Shown piece by piece: positions 26,295-34,724 of a stretch of DNA of 64,000 nucleotides. The stretch is taken from NCBI RefSeq assembly GCF_026339875.1, contig NZ_JAPEPZ010000001.1, positions 5,394,001-5,458,000 on the forward strand, given 5' to 3'. The stretch is from Streptomyces sp. NBC_01571. Its GTDB lineage: Bacteria > Actinomycetota > Actinomycetes > Streptomycetales > Streptomycetaceae. The translations under genes were made by a program, and so were the position numbers. The notes beneath the pieces are model-generated. The model saw nothing but the letters and a program-made list of their open reading frames with translations, had not been told where the DNA came from and made no database searches. Position 1 is the first letter of the stretch. Each line of letters begins with the position of its first letter.

Positions 26295-27298
26295 CGACGG
26301 CCTTCCGCGTGGGCTTTGGCGTGGGTGAGGGTGGCGCGGCTGTTGGTGGACAGGGCGGTGTGGACGTAGGTGCGTGCGTCGGCGACGGTGGCGTGGGGGC
26401 CGAGGATGTCGTGGATGTTGTCGGTGTTGAGGGTGACGGTGTGCTGGGAGGTGGCGGTGACGCCTTCGTCGGTGTCGGTGAAGGTCCACTGTCCGGTGTG
26501 CAGGGTCATCAGTGCGGGCAGGGTGACCTGTTTGTAGGCGATGCGGTGGTGGGGGAAGGTCACCCGGTAGGACTTGGTGGTGTGGACGGAGCCGTCCTTG
26601 GCACGGGTGTCCATCTCCAGGGTCTGCAGGCCCGGGGTGTCCTCCTCCAGGCGCACGGTGGCGACGTGCGGCAGCCGCTCGGGCCACAGGTGGGCCTCGT
26701 CGATGAAGGCGTACACGTCCTTCGCCGAACCGTCGACCAGCACGGTGTCCTCGAAGGAGAACGTCAGCCCGGCATCGGCGACCTCACGCTCGGCGTTCTC
26801 CTTGAGCGCCGCGAGCTCCGCGCGGGCGCTGCGGTCGACCTCGGCTCCGATCCTGTCCAGTGCCTCGGGGGCGTCGCCCTCGGCCCGGAACTCGTGCAGC
26901 AGGCGCACCCGGGAGGCGTTCTCCGCCAGCGGCTCGACGAGCCAGGCGCCGCCGATCCCGGCGACGTGCGCCTCGGTGACCAGGTGCTGGAAGTTGACCC
27001 GCAGTGCGGCGGGTTCGACGATCCGGCGCAGGGGCCGGCTGCGCGGCCCGCCCTTCACGGACGGCTCGCCCTCCACCGACGGCCCGCCCTCGGTAGAAGG
27101 CCGGCCCTCCACGGTCGGCGCGGTTTCCCAGATCCGCAGCCGCTCCTCGCCCTCGGGAGCTTCCTCGTGCGCGACGTGGATGACCGAGGGGAAGATCCGG
27201 GGCCAGTTCCCCACCTCGGCGATCAATCGGTGGACCGTGTCCGCCGGAACCGCGACGTTGATCTCGTGCGCGACTTGGCGCATGCCCGGGTGCTCCAT
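26291..27298 (-). CDS. Didomain aromatase/cyclase, intact second copy
   Basis: 335 residues from the ATG at 27298 (GAGGAG seven bases upstream). It has two SRPBCC domains. The first (MRQVAHEINVAVPADTVHRL, WPRIFPSVIHV) is diverged from aromatase 1. The second (from TFSFEDTVLVDGSAKDVYAF) is practically identical. A VEGxPS repeat insertion at about 61-86 lengthens the first domain. Because aromatase 1 is frameshifted here, this copy may provide the activity. An IS sits 72 bases upstream of its start and may remove or alter its promoter. Confidence 0.9.
   Translation of the reverse strand: MEHPGMRQVAHEINVAVPADTVHRLIAEVGNWPRIFPSVIHVAHEEAPEGEERLRIWETAPTVEGRPSTEGGPSVEGEPSVKGGPRSRPLRRIVEPAALRVNFQHLVTEAHVAGIGGAWLVEPLAENASRVRLLHEFRAEGDAPEALDRIGAEVDRSARAELAALKENAEREVADAGLTFSFEDTVLVDGSAKDVYAFIDEAHLWPERLPHVATVRLEEDTPGLQTLEMDTRAKDGSVHTTKSYRVTFPHHRIAYKQVTLPALMTLHTGQWTFTDTDEGVTATSQHTVTLNTDNIHDILGPHATVADARTYVHTALSTNSRATLTHAKAHAEGRR
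26304..26761 (-). repeat. 458-bp inverted duplicate, copy 2 (in aromatase 2)
   Basis: Reverse-complement match of 16887-17344 with one difference noticed by eye. The copies are 9 kb apart in opposite orientation, so homologous recombination between them would invert the segment carrying the monooxygenases, pump and carboxylase genes. Confidence 0.9.
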
Positions 27299-27370
27299 GC
27301 TTGCTGTCTCCTCGTCCTGGTGTGGTGCGCGCGGACGGGACGGGGCGGGAACGGTGCCGGACGGAAAAGC

Positions 27371-28851
27371 GGGTCTTCGAAGTTAGGCGGGGTTGAGGTG
27401 TCCGCGGGCTCGGCGGGTGGTGACGCAGCGTGTGCGTAGGCGCTGGCTGTCGGCATTGCGGAAGCCGAATGCGTTGCGGGCGACGAGCTTGATGACGCGG
27501 TTGATGCCTTCGCTCTTGGCGTTGCTGTGGCCGGTGTCGATGAACCCGGCGATCTCGGGCCACCAGCGGTCGACGGTGGTGGCGAGGGTGCAGGCTTCGG
27601 GGATGTCTGAGTCCGCGCACCAGGTGAGGAACTTCCATCGGGCGTGGCCTACTTCTTCGCGGTCGGCGCCGGTTCGGGCCAGGGCGAGGAGGGTGCGCAG
27701 GCTCTCCTTGGCGATCCAGGCGGTCAGCAGCGTCTGCCCGATCGGCCCCTCGTCCAGCAGCGCGTTCCACATCGTGGCGAACTGCTGGTCGGTGAGGTCC
27801 TCACGGTTGCGCAGCAGCCGTCGACGGGCCTTCCATTCCGGGTCGGTGGCGCGTCCACGCCGGCCCCGGATCTCGGCGGTGGTGCGACGCCGTACAGCAG
27901 AGAGCATCTTGTTCGCGAGCTGGACGATGTGGAAGTGGTCAACGACCACGATGGCATCGGGCAGGCCGGTGCGGATCGCGGCCCGGTAGGTGGCTGACAT
28001 GTCGATGGCGACGTAGCGGATGTTCTTTCTCCACTCCAAAGGGGTGGTGGACAGCCAGGCCAGGACGTCGGCGGCGGCACGGCCCTCGACCTGCCCGAGC
28101 AGGCCACCGGCCCCGAGCGCGTCGACGAACCCGGTGTGCCACCTCTCGCGCACCAGGTGCCACTTGCCGGTGTCCGCATCCTGTTCCCAGCGCGGCCGTC
28201 CGCGCCGGGTCTCGTCGACGCCCAGCACCTCCACTTCCGGCAGCGGCGCCTCGGTGACCTCGCGGGCGGCCGCGCGGAAGGCGTCCATCACCGTCGGCCA
28301 GGACACGTGCAGGTCACGGGCGGCCTGGACCACGGTGGAAGCAGCATCCCGCACCCGCAGGGCGGCAGCCCGGCGCAGCCGGCCGGTGATCCGGGCCCCG
28401 GCCGGTATCTGCCGAACCTGCTCGGTGAACGACTTCCGCTCGCATCCGGACTCCCGGCAATACCAACGCCGCTTGCACCACACGAACTCCAATCCCCGTT
28501 CTCCGTAAGGAAGATCACGTGGACGGGTGTACACGAGGCCCTTCACATGTGACGCGAACACGCCGCAGGAGGGACAGGCCCGGGCGGCTTCGTCCGCTGT
28601 GGTCAGATGCACCCGCCGGGTGCCGTCCATCAGCCGCTCAACGCTCTCGACGGCAAGGCCGTCCAAGTCGAGCAGCACCGCCGTATCGTTGTCCAAGCCC
28701 GTGGTTTCTGGTGATCAAACTGCCGGAGAACAGTCATGATCGCCGATGACCACGGACGCCCTGCACCCACGAGCCGACCACCCCCACGCTTACCCTCCGT
28801 GAGAACCCCGGAGGACGAAGGCTCACCCACCCCGCCTAACTTCGAAGACCC
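27371..28851 (-). mobile_element. Intact ISL3-family insertion sequence, 1481 bp
   Basis: Perfect 23-bp terminal inverted repeats lie at 27371-27393 and 28829-28851 (outer bases GGGTCTTCGAAG). They are flanked by an 8-bp direct repeat GGAAAAGC at 27363-27370 and 28852-28859, the target duplication expected for ISL3 elements. One transposase gene fills it. Undamaged ends and duplication indicate a recent insertion. It lies just upstream of aromatase 2 and abuts a terminator hairpin. Confidence 0.95.
27383..28696 (-). CDS. ISL3-family transposase
   Basis: 437 residues from the TTG at 28696, which is preceded in frame by a TGA a few codons upstream. An N-terminal zinc finger (ACPSCGVFASHVKG, CKRRWYCRESGCERKSF) is followed by a helix-turn-helix (about 105-150). 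The DDE catalytic core has GVDETRRGRPRW, VVDHFHIVQLANKM and, near the end, SNAKSEGINRVIKL with the final Glu. Full length, no frameshift. The stop codon lies inside the left inverted repeat. Confidence 0.93.
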   Translation of the reverse strand: MDNDTAVLLDLDGLAVESVERLMDGTRRVHLTTADEAARACPSCGVFASHVKGLVYTRPRDLPYGERGLEFVWCKRRWYCRESGCERKSFTEQVRQIPAGARITGRLRRAAALRVRDAASTVVQAARDLHVSWPTVMDAFRAAAREVTEAPLPEVEVLGVDETRRGRPRWEQDADTGKWHLVRERWHTGFVDALGAGGLLGQVEGRAAADVLAWLSTTPLEWRKNIRYVAIDMSATYRAAIRTGLPDAIVVVDHFHIVQLANKMLSAVRRRTTAEIRGRRGRATDPEWKARRRLLRNREDLTDQQFATMWNALLDEGPIGQTLLTAWIAKESLRTLLALARTGADREEVGHARWKFLTWCADSDIPEACTLATTVDRWWPEIAGFIDTGHSNAKSEGINRVIKLVARNAFGFRNADSQRLRTRCVTTRRARGHLNPA

Positions 28852-28857
28852 GGAAAA

Positions 28858-28891
28858 GCCGCTGCCGGGTGGGGGAATTCCCGGCAGCGGC
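28858..28891. terminator. Hairpin terminator beside the IS
   Basis: A 12-bp perfect stem (GCCGCTGCCGGG, 28858-28869, with 28880-28891) and a 10-base loop. It starts within the right target duplication, so the IS landed at the foot of a pre-existing terminator, probably that of the leftward ABM oxygenase gene. Confidence 0.8.
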
Positions 28892-28981
28892 CGGCCAGTG
28901 GGGGTGGGAACGCGCCCATGTGCCCGCGTCCGTGCGCGATCTTGGTGGACGTCCTTCTGCCGTACGACGCGGAAGGACGTT

Positions 28982-28995
28982 GTTTCACGTGAAAC
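28982..28995. promoter_or_regulatory. parS-type ParB binding site
   Basis: GTTTCACGTGAAAC, a perfect 14-bp palindrome identical to the Streptomyces parS consensus as I know it. ParB nucleates here for chromosome segregation, and such sites cluster around oriC. It lies in the spacer between the IS and the ABM oxygenase. A GTCCTTC/GAAGGAC inverted repeat (28951-28978) just before it may be a second terminator. Confidence 0.8.
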
Positions 28996-29082
28996 CGGCG
29001 GTCGGCTCCTGCCGTGCGGTGACGCGCTCTCCGGACCCGGCGGCGGGCCGGTCGCCGCCCGGCCGGCCTGCCGCCGGGTGGC

Positions 29083-29778
29083 TCACTCGCCCGCGGCGCG
29101 GGTGTGCACGACCCGGTAGGTGTTCTCGTCCTGCCAGGTCTGCAGCGCGGCGACGCGGGCGTCGACCTTCTGACGCTCCGGGGAGCGCTCCCCCTGCGGC
29201 ACGGAACGGAAGGCGTCGTAGGCCTCCTTGCTGTCCCACTGGGAGTAGACGACGACGAACTTGCCGTCGAGGCCGCGGGCGCGCAGGCCGCGCAGAACCG
29301 TGTGGGTGCGGTAGCCGGGGACGTCGACCAGCCACGTCTGGGACTCGCCCAGCGCGTCGATCAGGTCCTCCTGGTCGTCCGGCAGTACACCGAACAGCTC
29401 GATGGACGTGTAGTCGTCGTGGTCCGGGGAGATCTCCGTGACGCCGCCCAGTTCCGGCTTCTGCTGGGTGAAGGCGATCTCGTTCTGGAGCAGACGGATC
29501 GAGGTGGTGATCTCGCCGAAGAGCGGCAGGGTGCGGTGCTTGAACTCCTCGCCCGCGTAACGGCTCTCCAGGTCCTCGGTGCTGCGCCACTGGATGAAGT
29601 TGGCCGTTCCCGGCTTGTCCTGTCCGGCGTGCACCGTGCTGGATATCCAGCCCTCATAGGCCGCCGTGTCGACGATCTGGCGCATCGCGGCGAGCAGCTT
29701 GACCTGCTTCTCGGCGGCGTCGGTCGAGAACAGGTTGAGAACGGTCAGGTGCTGACCATCGGCTGCGATCTTCGGCAT
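29083..29778 (-). CDS. Two-domain ABM oxygenase, candidate angucycline C-C cleaving enzyme
   Basis: 231 residues from the ATG at 29778 (MPKIAADGQHLTVLNLF). Two antibiotic-biosynthesis-monooxygenase (ferredoxin-fold) halves are seen: GWISSTVHAGQDKPGTANFI with WRSTEDLESRYAGEEF, and GKFVVVYSQWDSKEAYDAFR. Proteins of this type in angucycline clusters (JadG, GilOII, AlpJ) use reduced flavin to open or contract the B ring. The flavin reductase at 31985 could supply it. I place it in that family by resemblance and context, not by alignment. It lies alone on its strand. Confidence 0.7.
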   Translation of the reverse strand: MPKIAADGQHLTVLNLFSTDAAEKQVKLLAAMRQIVDTAAYEGWISSTVHAGQDKPGTANFIQWRSTEDLESRYAGEEFKHRTLPLFGEITTSIRLLQNEIAFTQQKPELGGVTEISPDHDDYTSIELFGVLPDDQEDLIDALGESQTWLVDVPGYRTHTVLRGLRARGLDGKFVVVYSQWDSKEAYDAFRSVPQGERSPERQKVDARVAALQTWQDENTYRVVHTRAAGE

Positions 29779-29913
29779 TCTCTCGTCTCTTCCGTTCGAG
29801 GAAAGGTGAGTTGCGAATGGAGGTACGAATGCAGCATGGCAAGGGGATCTGCCCATGTGAAAGGCTCTGCGGTTCAGGAATGACCGCTCATTTGTCAATT
29901 GTTCGAGGGGGGT

Positions 29914-29939
29914 GTCAGATCTTTCCCCACTTCGTCAGA
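29914..29939. promoter_or_regulatory. Two GTCAGA boxes 20 bp apart in divergent promoter
   Basis: GTCAGA (reverse complement of TCTGAC) at 29914 and 29934, two helical turns apart, upstream of the ABM oxygenase and the SnoaL-like gene. They match the repeats of P1 and P2 in sequence but not the 14-base spacing to a TATTGA, so this is a weaker call. Confidence 0.4.
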
Positions 29940-29991
29940 GCTGTGAAAAACGGCCTTGGTCGCCGATTGGCGCGGGCGCCATGCTCGGGTA

Positions 29992-30438
29992 ATGCAGTCA
30001 GGCCCGGAAGAATCAGAGATAGCCACTCTCCTGGACCGGTACCTCATCGGTCTCGACGACGACGAACTCGACGACGCCTGGGCGCGGGGGCTCTTCACGA
30101 AGGACGCCCTGGTCGAGTTCCCCATGAGCCGGCACGAGGGTCTCGAAGGACTCGCCGGCTACCACCGTGACGCGCTGACGGCCTTCGCCGCCACCCAGCA
30201 CCTGGGCTCACCCGCGTTCGTCGCCCTCGACGACGACGGTGAGCGGGCCACGCTGCGCGCCAACCTCGTCTCGACGCATGTCCACCACCCCGGCGCGGCG
30301 GACGAGCCCCTGTTCCAGGTCGGCACCCTCGCCAGCGGTGAGGCCCGCCGCGCCGCCGAGGGCTGGCGACTCTCCTCCCTGACCTTCCGCGTGCTCTGGA
30401 GCCGCGGCACCCCGCCCGGACCCCAGGAGCCCCGATGA
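29992..30438 (+). CDS. SnoaL/NTF2-like small protein
   Basis: 148 residues from the ATG at 29992; a TTG at 29956 in frame is the alternative, and no good ribosome site is seen. It has a cone-shaped NTF2-like fold pattern: ESEIATLLDRYLIGLDDDEL, then DALVEFPMSRHEGLEGLAGY. SnoaL-type proteins cyclise or hydroxylate aromatic polyketides. The specific step is unknown. It overlaps the antiporter start by four bases. Confidence 0.6.
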   Translation: MQSGPEESEIATLLDRYLIGLDDDELDDAWARGLFTKDALVEFPMSRHEGLEGLAGYHRDALTAFAATQHLGSPAFVALDDDGERATLRANLVSTHVHHPGAADEPLFQVGTLASGEARRAAEGWRLSSLTFRVLWSRGTPPGPQEPR

Positions 30439-31805
30439 CGACTCTGGCGGCGGCCAGCGCCCAGGACATGAAGCTCGCGATCATGCTCGCCGACATCGGG
30501 GTGGTGCTCGTGGCGGGCGCCGCACTCGGCCGGCTGGCGCAGAAGCTGCGCCAGCCCGTGGTGGTCGGCGAGATCACCGCGGGCATCCTGCTCGGCCCGA
30601 GCGTCCTCGGTCTGCTGCCGGGGAACCTGACCGAGCGCCTCTTCCCCGTCGACGTGCGGCCGTTGCTGTCCGCGGTCTCCCAGGTCGGCCTGATCCTGTT
30701 CATGTTCGTGGTCGGCTGGGAGTTCGAGAAGCGGCTGATCCGGCCGCACGCCCGGCTCGCCGCGGGCGTCTCCCTGTCGTCGATCGCGATGGCGTTCGGT
30801 CTGGGGGTGGCGCTCGCCCCGTTCCTGTACGACGAACACGCCACCGTGGCCGGACACCACATCTCCTTCGTCGCGTTCGCCACCTTCATCGGCACCGCGA
30901 TGTCGGTGACCGCCTTCCCGGTGCTGGCGCGCATCCTCACCGAGAACAAGCTCCTGGACACCCGGGCCGGCTCCCTCTCGCTGGCCAGCGCCGCCATCGA
31001 CGACCTGCTCGCCTGGTGTCTGCTGGCGTATGTCTCCGCCCTGGTCACGGCGAACGGCAACTACTCCGACCTCGCCCGCATCGGGCTCTACAGCGCCGCC
31101 TATGTCGCGGGGATGTTGTTGGTCGTACGGCCGCTGGTGGCCCGTCTCGTCTGGCGCTGGGCCGCCACCGAGCGCTGGTCCGCGTTGCTCGCGGTGCTCT
31201 GCGCGGGTGCCCTGACCTCGGCCTGGCTGACCACCTGGATCGGCATCCACGCCATCTTCGGGGCCTTCCTGTTCGGGTTCGTGATGCCCCGTGAACCCGC
31301 GATGGTCCTGGCCGAGCATCTGCGCAAGCCCATGGACCACGTCAGCGTCGTGCTGCTCCCGGTCTTCTTCATCGTCACCGGGCTCGGCGTGGACCTCGGC
31401 GCGCTCACCTCCGGCGACGTCGTCGCGCTCGTCGCGATCATCGTGGTGGCCTGCACCGGCAAGCTGGTCGGCGCGATCCTTCCGGCGCGGCTGGCCGGGT
31501 TCTCCTGGCGCGAGGCGAAGGACCTGGGGCTGCTGATGAACACCCGGGGTCTGACCGAACTCATCATCCTCAACGCCGCGGTGAGCCTGGGCGTGCTCGA
31601 CGGACGCATGTTCACCATGCTCGTGATCATGGCCCTCGTCACGACGGCGATGGCGGGACCGCTGCTGTCCCGGCGCGGTCCGGCAGCGGCCGACGTGTCG
31701 GAGACGTCGGAGGCGCCGAAGGCGGCCGGGGCATCCAGGGGATCCGAGACACCGGCCCCGTACGGCCCGGAGGCCGCCGTGGACTTCATCCGCCCACGCG
31801 GCTGA
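30435..31805 (+). CDS. CPA2-type cation/proton antiporter
   Basis: 456 residues with about 12 hydrophobic segments. RQPVVVGEITAGILLGPSVL, LFMFVVGWEFEKRLI, AIDDLLAWCLLAYVSAL (the ion-binding Asp pair region) and NTRGLTELIILN are typical of the KefB/NapA family. The C-terminus has a short Ala/Glu-rich tail. Antiporters of this type recur in angucycline clusters (landomycin-type), where they may support export or self-resistance. Overlaps the SnoaL-like gene. Confidence 0.85.
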   Translation: MTTLAAASAQDMKLAIMLADIGVVLVAGAALGRLAQKLRQPVVVGEITAGILLGPSVLGLLPGNLTERLFPVDVRPLLSAVSQVGLILFMFVVGWEFEKRLIRPHARLAAGVSLSSIAMAFGLGVALAPFLYDEHATVAGHHISFVAFATFIGTAMSVTAFPVLARILTENKLLDTRAGSLSLASAAIDDLLAWCLLAYVSALVTANGNYSDLARIGLYSAAYVAGMLLVVRPLVARLVWRWAATERWSALLAVLCAGALTSAWLTTWIGIHAIFGAFLFGFVMPREPAMVLAEHLRKPMDHVSVVLLPVFFIVTGLGVDLGALTSGDVVALVAIIVVACTGKLVGAILPARLAGFSWREAKDLGLLMNTRGLTELIILNAAVSLGVLDGRMFTMLVIMALVTTAMAGPLLSRRGPAAADVSETSEAPKAAGASRGSETPAPYGPEAAVDFIRPRG

Positions 31806-31984
31806 GACCCGCGCACCGGGCCCCCGCGCACCCGACCTTCACGCACCCGACCCCCCGTGTGGCCGAGCCTCCCGGGCCGCTGAGGTCCCCGCCCCCCCCC
31901 GGATCCCGCGCACGCCGTCCGAAGCGTGCGCGTACCCCCGTAACCCGTCACCCGTAACCCGTATCCGAGAACGAGAGGGCTGTC

Positions 31985-32521
31985 GTGATACCCGTTTCGC
32001 AAGCCATCCCCGAGCAGCTCGGTCCGGTCGACGGCCGTGCGCTGCGCACCGTGTGCGGGCACTTCGCCACCGGTGTCACGGTCATCACCTCGGGCAGCGG
32101 CGAGAACGCCGCGGGCGCCACGGTGAACTCCTTCACCTCGGTCTCCCTGGACCCGGCGCTGGTGCTCATCTGCCTGCACCACAACTCCCGGCTGCTGCCC
32201 GTGGTCCAGGAGTCCGGCGGCTTCGTCGTGAACTTCCTGACGCAACGGCAGGAGCCGGTGGCCTGGGCCTTCGCCGGCCGGCGGACCGCCCGGATCGAGG
32301 AGGTGCCGCACCACAGGTCGGTCCACGAACTGCCCGTGCTCAGCGAGGCGCTGGCACACCTGGAGTGCCGGCTGGCCGCCGAGTACGACGGCGGCGACCA
32401 CACCATCCTGCTCGGCGAGGTCGTCTCTCTCGGTACGCCCGCCGGGGACGAGGATCCGCTGATCTTCTTCCAGGGCGCCATGCGGGAACTCGGCGACGAC
32501 CGGGTCCTGCCGGGCCGGTGA
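31985..32521 (+). CDS. Flavin reductase (NADH:FMN/FAD type)
   Basis: 178 residues from the GTG at 31985. Flavin reductase split-barrel: LRTVCGHFATGVTVITS, GATVNSFTSVSLDPALVLIC, GGFVVNFLTQRQEPVAWAFA. It makes free reduced flavin for two-component enzymes. Two enzymes in this cluster need it: the ABM oxygenase (29083) and the halogenase (36952). JadY plays the first role for JadG in jadomycin biosynthesis. It is co-directional with the antiporter, 179 bases after it; that spacer has a run of ten C and ACCCGTAACCCGT repeats. Confidence 0.9.
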   Translation: MIPVSQAIPEQLGPVDGRALRTVCGHFATGVTVITSGSGENAAGATVNSFTSVSLDPALVLICLHHNSRLLPVVQESGGFVVNFLTQRQEPVAWAFAGRRTARIEEVPHHRSVHELPVLSEALAHLECRLAAEYDGGDHTILLGEVVSLGTPAGDEDPLIFFQGAMRELGDDRVLPGR

Positions 32522-32564
32522 CCCGGTGACGGACGTGGGCGGCGCCCCGGCGGGCGGGCCGGAC

Positions 32565-33077
32565 TCAGTGGTGACGGGCCGTGGCCTGCTCCTCCGCCGT
32601 GTCGAACTCCTGACGCGCCTGCTCCACCAGCGGCAGGTGGACGGTCGACCAGTCCGTGAGCGAGGCGAACAACGGCGCCAGGGTCCGTCCCAGGTCGCTG
32701 ATCTGGTACTCCACCCGGGGCGGCACCTCGGGGAAGTACGTGCGGATCACCAGTCCGTCGCGCTCCAGCTGACGCAGCCGCTGGGTCAGCACCTTCGGCG
32801 TGATGGTGCCGATGTTGCGCTGCAGTTCCACGAAGCGCTGGGTGCCGAAGGCGTTGAGCGTCCACAGGATCGGCGTGGTCCAGCGGCTGAACACGATGTC
32901 GAGGACCGGCTCGATCAGGCAGGGCTGCCGGGAACCGGCCGCGGCCGCGTGTGCGGCTTCGGGGCCGGCCGGGACCGGGGTGGCGCCCGCGACGGCGCTC
33001 TCGCCCCCGGTCGCGGCGCCCGTGGTCGTCGCGACCCCGGGTGCCGCGCCGTCGTTCCTGGCCGCGGTGCTCTTCAT
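32565..33077 (-). CDS. HxlR-family regulator, probable repressor of the adjacent pump
   Basis: 170 residues from the ATG at 33077; an ATG at 33086 and a GTG at 33104 are in frame and none has an ideal ribosome site. After an Ala-rich 45-residue leader, the winged helix reads CLIEPVLDIVFSRWTTPILW, LQRNIGTITPKVLTQRLRQL and YFPEVPPRVEYQISDLGRTL. Several HxlR proteins sense quinones or electrophiles through an N-terminal Cys, and a Cys is present at the domain start (RQPCLIEP). Divergent from the MFS gene; the shared 41-bp element lies between them. Confidence 0.85.
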   Translation of the reverse strand: MKSTAARNDGAAPGVATTTGAATGGESAVAGATPVPAGPEAAHAAAAGSRQPCLIEPVLDIVFSRWTTPILWTLNAFGTQRFVELQRNIGTITPKVLTQRLRQLERDGLVIRTYFPEVPPRVEYQISDLGRTLAPLFASLTDWSTVHLPLVEQARQEFDTAEEQATARHH

Positions 33078-33099
33078 GCCGATCATCACCTTCCGGGAA

Positions 33100-33140
33100 G
33101 TCACTTTCCTCTAGGTACCTACTTTACTCAGGATGCTAGC
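33100..33140. promoter_or_regulatory. 41-bp element O1 shared with 42621-42661
   Basis: It begins GTCACTTTCC, contains the palindrome TAGGTACCTA and ends AGGATGCTAGC. It matches 42621-42661 except for one base at position 12 and a 6-base block near the middle. It sits between the HxlR gene and the MFS gene and is probably the HxlR operator plus promoter. Confidence 0.75.
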
Positions 33141-33214
33141 TTCCGAGAAGCCAGCGATACCCGCACCTCCCCGCACGTCCCCGTCCCAGAATCCTCATGC
33201 TCCTAGGGAGTGAC

Positions 33215-34705
33215 ATGTCCATCCAAGAGTCCACCCACAGCCCCGCGGTGGCGGGCGACTCCGGGCCGGTCCGCCGCCCCGGACTCATCCTGGCCTTCCT
33301 CTGCCTGGCCGGCTTCATGACCTTCCTCGACGTCTCGATCGTGAACGTCGCCCTGCCGACCATCGAGGACGAACTCAACATCTCCACGACCGCGCTGCAG
33401 TACGTGGTCACCACCTACGGCATGCTCCTGGGCGGCTTCCTGCTGCTGACCGGCCGGCTCGCCGACACCCTCGGCCGCCGCCGGATGCTCCAGACCGGCC
33501 TGCTCCTGTTCGCGGGTGCCTCCCTGCTCGCCGGAGTCGCCCAGAACGCCACGATGCTGATCGGCGCCCGCGGCGCACAGGGCCTGGGGGCCGCGTTCAT
33601 CGCCACCGCCGCGCTCAGCCTGCTGACCAACAACTTCGAGGAGGGCCCGGCCCGCAACAAGGCCCTCGGCGCCTGGGGCGCGCTCAGCGGTCTCGCCGCC
33701 GTCGCCGGCGTCACCCTCGGCGGTCTGCTCACCGACGGTCCCGGCTGGCGCTGGATCTTCTTCATCAACGTGCCGATCGGCGTCATCGGCGCCCTGGTCG
33801 CCCCGATGGTCGTCGGCGAGAGCCGCTCCGCCGAACGCAGCAGGTCCTTCGACGTCGCCGGTGCCGTCACCCTCACCGGTGGTCTGGTCTCGCTGATCTT
33901 CACCCTCGGCCAGACCGTCTCCGACTCCGACGTCCCGACCGGCCGGGTCATCGGCGGCTTCGTCCTCTCCGCGCTCCTGCTCGTCTCCTTCGTCCTGATC
34001 GAGCGCCGCGCCAAGGAGCCGCTGATGCCGCTCGGCGTCTTCCGCCGCCCCTCGCTGCGCGCCGCCAACGTCATCGCCGTCCTGCTGCTCGGCACCTGCG
34101 TGACCCTGTTCTTCTTCGCCAGCCTCTTCATGCAGCAGGTCCTGGACTACTCGGCCGTCAAGACCGGCTTCGCCTACGTGCCGCTCGCGGTGCTCACCGC
34201 CGTCGGCGCCGGCATCGCCTCCCAGGTCGTCACCAAGGTCGCCGCCAAGCCCGTCCTGCTGGTCGGTCTCGCGCTCTCCGCGACCGGCATGATGCTCCTG
34301 TGGCGCGCCCCGTCCGACGCCTCGTACCTGACGGACGTGCTGCCCGCCTTCGTCCTCATGGGCCTCGGGCTCGGCATGTCCTTCGTCCCGCTGCAGGTCT
34401 CGGCGTTCGCCGGGATCGAGGAGCGCGAGTCGGGTCTGGCCGCCGGCCTCATCAACACCGCCCAGGAAGTCGGCGGCGCGCTCGGCCTGGCCGTCGCGGC
34501 GACCTACGCCTTCCGCCGCGTCGACGAGCTGACGGCCAAGGCCCACGGAGTCCCGGCCCTGGTCCAGGACGCCCGTACGACCGTCTTCCACGACGCGTTC
34601 CTCGTCGGTGCCTGCTTCGCCGCGGCCGCCTTCCTGGTGACCCTGGTGCTGCTGCCGCTGACCAAGTCCTCCGAGCAGTCCGCGGCCGTGCCCGCGCACG
34701 CCTGA
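33215..34705 (+). CDS. DHA2-type (EmrB/QacA) MFS drug exporter, 14 TM
   Basis: 496 residues from the ATG at 33215, chosen over 33197 because GGGAG lies five bases upstream. MTFLDVSIVNVALPTIEDEL and GRLADTLGRRRMLQTGLLLF are hallmarks, with about 14 hydrophobic segments. Proton-driven efflux of aromatic or cationic drugs, a likely self-resistance pump for the cluster product. Repressed, by inference, by the divergent HxlR protein through O1. Followed 19 bases later by the split-barrel gene. Confidence 0.9.
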   Translation: MSIQESTHSPAVAGDSGPVRRPGLILAFLCLAGFMTFLDVSIVNVALPTIEDELNISTTALQYVVTTYGMLLGGFLLLTGRLADTLGRRRMLQTGLLLFAGASLLAGVAQNATMLIGARGAQGLGAAFIATAALSLLTNNFEEGPARNKALGAWGALSGLAAVAGVTLGGLLTDGPGWRWIFFINVPIGVIGALVAPMVVGESRSAERSRSFDVAGAVTLTGGLVSLIFTLGQTVSDSDVPTGRVIGGFVLSALLLVSFVLIERRAKEPLMPLGVFRRPSLRAANVIAVLLLGTCVTLFFFASLFMQQVLDYSAVKTGFAYVPLAVLTAVGAGIASQVVTKVAAKPVLLVGLALSATGMMLLWRAPSDASYLTDVLPAFVLMGLGLGMSFVPLQVSAFAGIEERESGLAAGLINTAQEVGGALGLAVAATYAFRRVDELTAKAHGVPALVQDARTTVFHDAFLVGACFAAAAFLVTLVLLPLTKSSEQSAAVPAHA

Positions 34706-34724
34706 CGGAAGAACGGACCCGGCC

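Noticed and set aside
27223..28749. Several small open frames inside the IS and its flanks.
   Set aside because: All are shadows of the transposase or aromatase genes. The IS shows a single transposase frame without a programmed frameshift.
31860..31984. Run of ten C and ACCCGTAACCCGT repeats before the flavin reductase as a regulatory array.
   Set aside because: The repeats are short and imperfect with no consistent spacing, so they are more likely low-complexity spacer.
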